Positions 57,834 to 64,000 of a stretch of DNA of 64,000 nucleotides are shown here, one piece after another. The stretch is from Streptomyces sp. NBC_00083 (GTDB lineage Bacteria > Actinomycetota > Actinomycetes > Streptomycetales > Streptomycetaceae), in NCBI RefSeq assembly GCF_026343295.1, contig NZ_JAPELY010000001.1:1674001-1738000 (forward strand), written 5' to 3'. The notes under the pieces are model-generated. The model saw only the letters and a list, made by a program, of their open reading frames with translations, made no database searches and was not told where the DNA came from. The stretch's first letter is position 1; the number at the start of each line of letters is the position of its first letter. The position numbers and the translations under genes were made by a program.

Positions 57834-59495
57834 ATGCCGGAGATGAACGCAGGAAGCCGTACCAGGCTCAACCAGATGCCCGAGTGGACCGCACTGGGCA
57901 AGCACCGGGAGCAGTTGGGCGACACCCATCTGCGTGAGCTGTTCGCCGCCGAGCCCGGCCGGGGCACCGCATACACCCTGGCGGTCGGCGACCTCCACCT
58001 CGACTACTCCAAGCACCTCGTGACCGACGAGACCCTCGCGCTCCTGCGCGAACTGGCCGCCGCCACCGACGTCGCCGGGCTGCGGGACGCCATGTTCCGC
58101 GGCGAGAAGATCAACGTCACCGAGGACCGCGCGGTGCTGCACACCGCGCTGCGCGCCCCGCGCGACGCCGTGATCGAGGTCGACGGCGAGAACGTCGTGC
58201 CGGGCGTCCACGAGGTGCTCGACAAGATGGCCGCGTTCTCCGGGAAGATCCGCTCCGGGGAGTGGACCGGCCACACCGGCAAGCGCATCAAGAACGTCGT
58301 CAACATCGGCATCGGCGGCTCCGACCTCGGTCCGGCGATGGCGTACGAGGCCCTGAAGTCGTTCGCCGACCGGGAACTGACGGTCCGTTTCGTCTCCAAC
58401 GTGGACGGCGCCGACCTCCACGAGGCGGTCCGCGACCTGGACGCCGCCGAGACGCTGTTCATCATCGCGTCCAAGACGTTCACCACCATCGAGACCATCA
58501 CCAACGCCACCTCGGCCCGCAACTGGCTGCTCACCGAGCTGAAGGCCGGTCAGGATGCCGTCGCCAAGCACTTCGTGGCGCTGTCGACCAACGCCGAGAA
58601 GGTCGCCGACTTCGGCATCGACACGGCCAACATGTTCGGCTTCTGGGACTGGGTCGGCGGGCGCTACTCCTTCGACTCGGCCATCGGCCTCTCGCTGATG
58701 ATCGCCATCGGCGCGGACCGGTTCCGCGAGATGCTGGACGGCTTCCACCTGGTCGACGAGCACTTCCGCACCGCGCCCGCCGAGTCCAACGTGCCGTTGA
58801 TCATGGGCCTGTTGGGGGTCTGGTACGGGGCGTTCTTCGACGCGCAGTCGCACGCGGTGCTGCCGTACTCGCACTACCTGTCGAAGTTCACCGCCTACCT
58901 CCAGCAGCTGGACATGGAGTCCAACGGCAAGTCCGTGGACCGCGACGGCAACCGGGTCGACTGGCAGACCGGACCGGTCGTGTGGGGCACCCCGGGCACC
59001 AACGGGCAGCACGCGTACTACCAGTTGATCCACCAGGGCACCAAGGTCATCCCGGCCGACTTCATCGGCTTCGCCGAGCCGGTCGCCGACCTGCTGCCGG
59101 GCCTGGTCGCCCAGCACGACCTCCTGATGGCCAACTTCTTCGCCCAGACGCAGGCCCTCGCCTTCGGCAAGACGCCCGACGAGGTGCGCGCCGAGGGCGT
59201 GGCCGAGGAGCTCGTGCCGCACAAGACGTTCCAGGGCAACCACCCCACCACCACGATCCTGGCCAAGGAGCTGACCCCCTCGGTCCTCGGCCAGCTGATC
59301 GCGCTGTACGAGCACAAGGTGTTCGTACAGGGCGCCATCTGGAACATCGACTCCTTCGACCAGTGGGGCGTGGAGCTCGGCAAGGTCCTCGCCAAGCGCG
59401 TCGAGCCCGCCCTGACCGAGGGCGCCGATGTACCGGGCCTCGACGGGTCCAGCAAGGCGCTCGTCGCCAAGTACCGCTCCCTGCGCGGCCGTTGA
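57834..59495 (+). CDS. pgi: glucose-6-phosphate isomerase
   Basis: Pgi interconverts glucose 6-phosphate and fructose 6-phosphate and links the glycolytic and pentose-phosphate clusters on either side. The 553-residue protein has the PGI signatures: [76 protein letters not shown] and [16 protein letters not shown]. The start is either ATG 57834 or ATG 57843 ([10 protein letters not shown]), the latter matching the usual family length better but with its GGAG directly adjacent. Confidence 0.96.
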   Translation: MPEMNAGSRTRLNQMPEWTALGKHREQLGDTHLRELFAAEPGRGTAYTLAVGDLHLDYSKHLVTDETLALLRELAAATDVAGLRDAMFRGEKINVTEDRAVLHTALRAPRDAVIEVDGENVVPGVHEVLDKMAAFSGKIRSGEWTGHTGKRIKNVVNIGIGGSDLGPAMAYEALKSFADRELTVRFVSNVDGADLHEAVRDLDAAETLFIIASKTFTTIETITNATSARNWLLTELKAGQDAVAKHFVALSTNAEKVADFGIDTANMFGFWDWVGGRYSFDSAIGLSLMIAIGADRFREMLDGFHLVDEHFRTAPAESNVPLIMGLLGVWYGAFFDAQSHAVLPYSHYLSKFTAYLQQLDMESNGKSVDRDGNRVDWQTGPVVWGTPGTNGQHAYYQLIHQGTKVIPADFIGFAEPVADLLPGLVAQHDLLMANFFAQTQALAFGKTPDEVRAEGVAEELVPHKTFQGNHPTTTILAKELTPSVLGQLIALYEHKVFVQGAIWNIDSFDQWGVELGKVLAKRVEPALTEGADVPGLDGSSKALVAKYRSLRGR

Positions 59496-59552
59496 GCCCG
59501 ACGGCGCGTTGAGACCCCACGGCCTGTTGAGCCGCTGAGGCACCCGTGACGA

Positions 59553-59596
59553 CGAACGGCCCGGCCCGCCCCCGAAGGGGAGGACCGGGCCGTTCG
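59553..59596. terminator. bidirectional terminator between pgi and pgl
   Basis: CGAACGGCCCGG (59553-59564) and CCGGGCCGTTCG (59585-59596) pair perfectly, with an inner CCCC-GAA-GGGG stem. The two genes converge here. Confidence 0.85.
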
Positions 59597-59606
59597 CCCG
59601 TGGCGT

Positions 59607-60389
59607 CTAGGCGGACGCCGGGGGGTACAGCGACCGCGGCAGCTCGGACGCGGCGGCCGCGTCCAGGAGCCACAGGGTGCGGGCACGGCCGTAGGCGCCC
59701 GCGGCCGGAGCCTGCACCTCACCCGCGCCCGACAGGGCTATCCGCGCCGCGTGCGCCTTGTCCTCGCCGGCCGCGAGCAGCCAGACCTCGCGGGCCGAGC
59801 GGATCGCCGGGAGGGTGAGCGAGACCCGGACGGGCGGCGGCTTGGGCGCGCCGTGCACCCCGACCACCATCCGCTCGGTCTCCCGCACCGCGGGCAACTC
59901 CGGGAAGAGCGACGCCACATGGGTGTCGGGCCCGACACCCAGCATCAGCACGTCGAACGTCGGCACCGGGCCGTGGTCCTCGGGGCCGGACGCCTCCGCG
60001 AGCTCCGCCGCGTAGGCGGCTGCCGCCGCGTCCGCGTCGTCGCCGAAGACCCCGCCCGAAGCCGGCATCGCGTGGACCCGCTTAGGGTCGAGCGGCACCG
60101 CGTCGAGCAGCGCCGCGCGCGCCTGCGTGTAGTTGCGCTCGGGGTCGCCCTCGGGCAGGAACCGCTCGTCGCCCCACCACAGGTCGAGCCGCGACCAGTC
60201 GATCGCGTCCCGGGCCGGCGAGGAGGCGAGCGCCGCCAGCAGCCCGTTGCCGTTGCGGCCGCCGGTGAGGACCAGCGACGCCGAACCGCGGGCCGCCTGG
60301 GCGTCCACGACCTTGGTGATGAGCCGGGCCGCCGCGGCCTCGGCCATCAGCTCCTTGTCGCGGTGGACGACCAGCTGCGGCGTGCTCAC
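59607..60389 (-). CDS. pgl: 6-phosphogluconolactonase
   Basis: Pgl hydrolyses 6-phosphogluconolactone, the second step of the oxidative pentose-phosphate pathway. The 260-residue protein has LVLTGGRNGNGLLAAL, WWGDERFLPEGDPERNYTQA and MLGVGPDTHVASLFPE, all family hallmarks; the usual GPDGH is GPDTH here. The start overlaps the opcA stop by 4 bp, so it is the last gene of tal-zwf-opcA-pgl. Confidence 0.95.
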   Translation of the reverse strand: MSTPQLVVHRDKELMAEAAAARLITKVVDAQAARGSASLVLTGGRNGNGLLAALASSPARDAIDWSRLDLWWGDERFLPEGDPERNYTQARAALLDAVPLDPKRVHAMPASGGVFGDDADAAAAAYAAELAEASGPEDHGPVPTFDVLMLGVGPDTHVASLFPELPAVRETERMVVGVHGAPKPPPVRVSLTLPAIRSAREVWLLAAGEDKAHAARIALSGAGEVQAPAAGAYGRARTLWLLDAAAASELPRSLYPPASA

Positions 60390-61429
60390 TTCGCCGCTGC
60401 CTTCTTGGCCGGCGCCGCCTTCTTCGCCGGAGCGGCCTTGGCCTGGGCGCCGTCGGTTCCGTCCGCGCCGTCCTTGCCGGCCTGCGCGGTCTTCTCCTCG
60501 ACGCCCTCGCCGAGCTTGTCGACGCCGTACTTCAACGCGGACGCGTAGGTGTCGTCCGGGTCGAGGCGGCGCAGCTCCTCCGCGATGAGTTCGGAGGTCT
60601 CACGGCGCTTGAGGGCCACCGCGCGGTCGGGCTGGCCCTGCATGGACAGCGTGGCGAGCGAGCCGTCCGCGCGGTCCAGGACGATCGGGCCGCAGTCCGT
60701 CTCCAGGCGTACGGCGGTGAGGCCGGGGCCCTGCGACAGGGAGCGCCTGACCGGCACGTCGAGCCGGTCGGCGAGCCACATCCCGAGCAGTTCGCAGCTC
60801 GGGTTGAACTCCTCGCCCTCCACCTCGGCACCGATGACCTTGCAGGCCACCTGGTCGAGGGCCGCGGCCAGCATCGAGCGCCAGGGCGTGATGCGGGTCC
60901 ACGACAGGTCGGTGTCGCCGGGGGTGTACGCCTCGGCGCGGGCGGTCAGCTCCTGGATGGGCTGCTCGGCCGCGTAGGTGTCGGTCACCCGGCGCTGGGC
61001 GAGCGCGCCCAGCGGGTCCTGCGCCGGGTCGATCGGCGCGTTCACCGGCCACCAGACGACGACCGGCGCGTCCGGGAGCAGCAGCGGGAGCACCACGGAC
61101 TGGGCGTGGTTGAGCACCTCGCCGTACATCCGCAGCATCACCGTCTCGCCGGTGCCGGCGTCCGCGCCGACCCGCACCTCGGCGTCGAGGCGGGAGGCGG
61201 TGCGGTCGCGGGGCGAACGCGAGACGCGCTTGATGACGACGAGCGTGCGCGAGGGGTGCTCGCGCGAGGCCTCGCCCGCCGCCCGCAGGGCGTCGTACGC
61301 GTTCTCCTCGTCGGTGACGATCACGAGGGTGAGCACCATGCCGACCGCGGGGGTGCCCACGGCCCTGCGGCCCTGCACGAGCGCCTTGTTGATCTTGCTG
61401 GACGTGGTGTCCGTAAGGTCGATCTTCAT
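60386..61429 (-). CDS. opcA: glucose-6-phosphate dehydrogenase assembly protein OpcA
   Basis: OpcA binds and activates glucose-6-phosphate dehydrogenase in cyanobacteria and actinobacteria. The 347-residue protein has the family's LVIVTDEENAYDALRAAGEASREHPSR start region, PLLLPDAPVVVWWPVNAP and SELIAEELRRLDPDD. The C-terminal 35 residues are an Ala/Lys/Pro tail (AAPAKKAAPAKKAAAK) similar in style to the UvrA tail. The ATG overlaps the zwf stop (ATGA). Confidence 0.95.
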   Translation of the reverse strand: MKIDLTDTTSSKINKALVQGRRAVGTPAVGMVLTLVIVTDEENAYDALRAAGEASREHPSRTLVVIKRVSRSPRDRTASRLDAEVRVGADAGTGETVMLRMYGEVLNHAQSVVLPLLLPDAPVVVWWPVNAPIDPAQDPLGALAQRRVTDTYAAEQPIQELTARAEAYTPGDTDLSWTRITPWRSMLAAALDQVACKVIGAEVEGEEFNPSCELLGMWLADRLDVPVRRSLSQGPGLTAVRLETDCGPIVLDRADGSLATLSMQGQPDRAVALKRRETSELIAEELRRLDPDDTYASALKYGVDKLGEGVEEKTAQAGKDGADGTDGAQAKAAPAKKAAPAKKAAAK

Positions 61430-62949
61430 GGCCGACGCCAGCTCCGTCCGTCTCGTGCGAGCATTTCGTCCGCCTCGTCGGGACCCCAGGTCCCCGAGGG
61501 GTACTGGGCGGGCTTGCCGTGTGCGTCCCAGTACTGCTCGATCGGGTCGAGGATCTTCCAGGACAGCTCGACCTCCTCCACACGAGGGAAGAGGTTGGAG
61601 TCGCCCAGGAGGACGTCCAGGATGAGGCGCTCGTAGGCCTCGGGGCTCGACTCCGTGAAGGACTCGCCATAGGCGAAGTCCATGGAGACGTCCCGGACCT
61701 CCATCGAGGTGCCCGGCACCTTGGAACCGAAGCGCACCGTCACGCCCTCGTCCGGCTGCACCCGGATGACCAGGGCGTTCTGGCCCAGCTCCTCCGTGGC
61801 GGTGTGGTCGAAGGGGGAGTGCGGAGCGCGCTGGAAGACCACCGCGATCTCGGTGACCCGCCGGCCGAGCCGCTTGCCGGTGCGCAGGTAGAACGGCACG
61901 CCCGCCCAGCGGCGGTTGTCGATCTCCAGCTTGATCGCGGCGTAGGTGTCGGTCTTCGACTTGGGGTCGATGCCGTCTTCCTGGAGGTAGCCGACGGCCT
62001 TCTCGCCGCCCTGCCACCCGGCCGCGTACTGACCGCGCACGGTGGACTTGCCGAGGTCCTTGGGCAGCCGCACGGCGCCGAGGACCTTGGTCTTCTCCGC
62101 CGCGAGCGCGTCCGCGTCGAAGGAGGCGGGCTCCTCCATCGCGGTCAGCGCCATCAGCTGCATCAGGTGGTTCTGGATGACGTCACGGGCCGCGCCGATG
62201 CCGTCGTAGTAGCCGGCCCGGCCGCCGATGCCGATGTCCTCGGCCATCGTGATCTGCACGTGGTCGACGTAGGAGCGGTTCCACAGCGGCTCGAACATGG
62301 TGTTCGCGAACCGCAGGGCCAGGATGTTCTGAACGGTCTCCTTGCCCAGGTAGTGGTCGATCCGGAAGACCTCGTTGGGCGGGAAGACCTCGTGCACGAC
62401 CTGGTTGAGCTCCTCCGCGGAGACCAGGTCGTGGCCGAACGGCTTCTCGATGACCGCGCGGCGCCAGGAGCCGTTCTTCTGGTCGGCGAGCCCGTGCTTC
62501 TTGAGCTGCTGGACGACCTTGGGGAAGAACTTCGGCGGCACCGACAGGTAGAAGGCGAAGTTGCCGCCCGTGCCCTGCGCCTTGTCGAGCTCCTGGATCG
62601 TGGACTTCAGGGTCTCGAACGCGTCGTCGTCGTCGAAGTCGCCCTGGACGAAGCGCATCCCCTGGATGAGCTGCTGCCAGACCTCCTCGCGGAACGGCGT
62701 ACGGGCGTGCGCCTTCACCGCGTCGTGGACCTCCTGAGCGAAGTCCTCGTCCTGCCACTCGCGGCGGGCGAAGCCGATCAGGGAGAAGCCCGGCGGCAGC
62801 AGACCCCGGTTGGCGAGGTCGTAGACAGCGGGCATCAACTTTTTACGGGACAAATCGCCCGTGACGCCGAAGATCACCAGGCCCGACGGCCCCGCGATGC
62901 GCGGGAGCCGTCGGTCTGCGGCGTCACGCAGCGGATTGCTGCTTGACAA
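61426..62949 (-). CDS. zwf: glucose-6-phosphate 1-dehydrogenase
   Basis: Zwf oxidises glucose 6-phosphate with NADP+ and starts the oxidative pentose-phosphate pathway. The 507-residue protein has the coenzyme-binding FGVTGDLSRKKLMPAVYDL and the active-site RIDHYLGKETVQN. The start is a TTG (62949): GGAGG lies 9 bp upstream inside the tal stop region, and no other start is in frame before the conserved part. It is 3 bp after tal and overlaps opcA. Confidence 0.96.
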   Translation of the reverse strand: MSSSNPLRDAADRRLPRIAGPSGLVIFGVTGDLSRKKLMPAVYDLANRGLLPPGFSLIGFARREWQDEDFAQEVHDAVKAHARTPFREEVWQQLIQGMRFVQGDFDDDDAFETLKSTIQELDKAQGTGGNFAFYLSVPPKFFPKVVQQLKKHGLADQKNGSWRRAVIEKPFGHDLVSAEELNQVVHEVFPPNEVFRIDHYLGKETVQNILALRFANTMFEPLWNRSYVDHVQITMAEDIGIGGRAGYYDGIGAARDVIQNHLMQLMALTAMEEPASFDADALAAEKTKVLGAVRLPKDLGKSTVRGQYAAGWQGGEKAVGYLQEDGIDPKSKTDTYAAIKLEIDNRRWAGVPFYLRTGKRLGRRVTEIAVVFQRAPHSPFDHTATEELGQNALVIRVQPDEGVTVRFGSKVPGTSMEVRDVSMDFAYGESFTESSPEAYERLILDVLLGDSNLFPRVEEVELSWKILDPIEQYWDAHGKPAQYPSGTWGPDEADEMLARDGRSWRRP

Positions 62950-62952
62950 GAT

Positions 62953-64000
62953 TTACGCCTCCGAGGGTGCGAGGCGCTTGAGCTCCGCCTCGGTGGACTT
63001 GAGCAGGTCGTTCCAGGCGCCTTCGAACTTCTCGACGCCCTCGTCCTCGAGGAGCTGCACGACCTCGTCGTAGGAGATCCCCAGCTTCTCGACGGCGTCG
63101 AGTTCCGCGCGGGACTGCTCGTACGTGCCGGTCACCGTGTCGCCGGTGATCTGCCCGTGGTCGGCGGTCGCCTCCATGGTGGCTTCCGGCATGGTGTTGA
63201 CCGTGTTGGGTGCCACCAGGTCGTCCACGTACAGGGTGTCCTTGTACGCCTTGTCCTTGACGCCCGTCGAGGCCCACAGCGGGCGCTGCTTGTTGGCGTG
63301 CGCCTTGTCCAGCGCGGCCCAGCGGTCGGAGGAGAAGACCTCCTCGTACGCCTGGTAGGCGAGGCGCGCGTTGGCGAGACCGGCCTTGCCGCGGGCGGCC
63401 TTGGCCTCGTCGGTGCCGAGCGCGTCGATCCGCTTGTCGATCTCGGTGTCCACACGGGACACGAAGAAGGACGCCACCGAGTGGATCTTCGACAGGTCGA
63501 GGCCGCGCTCCTTGGCCTTCTCCAGGCCGGAGAGGTAGGCGTCCATGACCTCGCGGTAGCGCTCGAGCGAGAAGATCAGCGTGACGTTGACGCTGATGCC
63601 GAGACCGATGGTCTCGGCGATCGCCGGCAGACCCGCCTTGGTGGCCGGGATCTTGATGAGCGTGTTCGGCCGGTCCACCAGCCACGCCAGCTGCTTGGCC
63701 TCGGCGACCGTCGCCCGGGTGTTGTGCGCCAGGCGCGGGTCGACCTCGATGGACACCCGGCCGTCCTGGCCCTCGGTGGCGTCGAAGACCGGGCGCAGGA
63801 TGTCGGCGGCGTCCCTCACGTCAGCCGTCGTGATCATGCGGATGGCCTCTTCGACGGTCACCTTGCGGGCCGCGAGGTCGGTCAACTGGGTGTCGTAGCC
63901 GTCACCCTGGCTGATCGCCTTCTGGAAGATCGACGGGTTGGTGGTGACACCGACCACGTGCGACTGGTCGATCAGCTCGGCCAGGTTGCCGGACGTGATC
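62953..64000 (-). CDS. tal: transaldolase, 5' end outside the window
   Basis: Transaldolase moves a dihydroxyacetone unit between sugar phosphates in the non-oxidative pentose-phosphate pathway. The frame is open to the window edge, so about 20 N-terminal residues or more are missing. Visible motifs are [13 protein letters not shown], the long-form actinobacterial type, [12 protein letters not shown] with the Schiff-base Lys and [25 protein letters not shown]. It lies directly upstream of zwf (3 bp). Confidence 0.96.
   Translation of the reverse strand, partial: ITSGNLAELIDQSHVVGVTTNPSIFQKAISQGDGYDTQLTDLAARKVTVEEAIRMITTADVRDAADILRPVFDATEGQDGRVSIEVDPRLAHNTRATVAEAKQLAWLVDRPNTLIKIPATKAGLPAIAETIGLGISVNVTLIFSLERYREVMDAYLSGLEKAKERGLDLSKIHSVASFFVSRVDTEIDKRIDALGTDEAKAARGKAGLANARLAYQAYEEVFSSDRWAALDKAHANKQRPLWASTGVKDKAYKDTLYVDDLVAPNTVNTMPEATMEATADHGQITGDTVTGTYEQSRAELDAVEKLGISYDEVVQLLEDEGVEKFEGAWNDLLKSTEAELKRLAPSEA

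Overview
This 64 kb window is very GC-rich and reads as the core chromosome of a Streptomyces (at least a streptomycete actinomycete). GTG starts are frequent, gene pairs overlap by ATGA or GTGA, and the sporulation regulator whiA lies in a uvrC-rapZ-yvcK-whiA cluster. The order rpsA, coaE, uvrB, uvrA, uvrC, whiA, gap-pgk-tpiA-secG, pgi, pgl-opcA-zwf-tal matches, from memory, the S. coelicolor region around SCO1998 to SCO1936. No rRNA, tRNA, CRISPR array, insertion sequence or prophage was seen.

Layout. 1-6 kb: the tail of a membrane protein, hrpB, a methyltransferase and rpsA with its own promoter and terminator. 6-12 kb: PAC2 protein, coaE, small membrane and TPR proteins, an acyltransferase, a lipoprotein and a carboxylesterase. 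12-16.4 kb: SNF2 helicase and SWIM protein in overlap. 16.4-23 kb, minus strand: a TerD-nuclease fusion, a HAD protein, a transporter, a DUF2293 protein and a CBS-less IMP dehydrogenase homologue. 23-28 kb: a kinase-like protein, psuG with a PfkB kinase, a cupin, ogt and an MHYT sensor. 28-34 kb: uvrB, then terD, a TerD/FtsK-like fusion and terC behind a Mn2+ riboswitch. 34-42 kb: a transporter, an MBL hydrolase, a mycothiol-type enzyme, uvrA, a sugar kinase and a Rieske lipoprotein. 42-45 kb: an HTH regulator, a secreted papain-like protease and a membrane-anchored partner. 45-50.3 kb: uvrC-rapZ-yvcK-whiA. 50-53.5 kb: a secreted M14 carboxypeptidase. 53.6-64 kb: glycolysis and pentose-phosphate genes.

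The strongest non-gene signal is a dispersed DNA-damage regulon. Near-identical elements of the RecA-NDp type (TTGTCRGTG, 8 bp, TAnnnT; PafBC-dependent in mycobacteria) precede uvrB, uvrC and ogt, each with its -10 box 6-7 bp before the ATG, which predicts leaderless mRNAs. A related element precedes the SNF2 helicase. A fifth, at 35814-35836, has the same geometry but no credible gene behind it and points into the antisense strand of an MBL hydrolase.

Other highlights are a yybP-ykoY riboswitch before terC whose P1 strand can pair either with its partner or with the terC ribosome binding site, a TerD-PD-(D/E)XK nuclease fusion, a probable ATT start codon in a DUF2293 gene, an HTH/papain-like protease module with repeated GTTCAC sites, and a patch of rare codons in yvcK that looks like an embedded whiA promoter.
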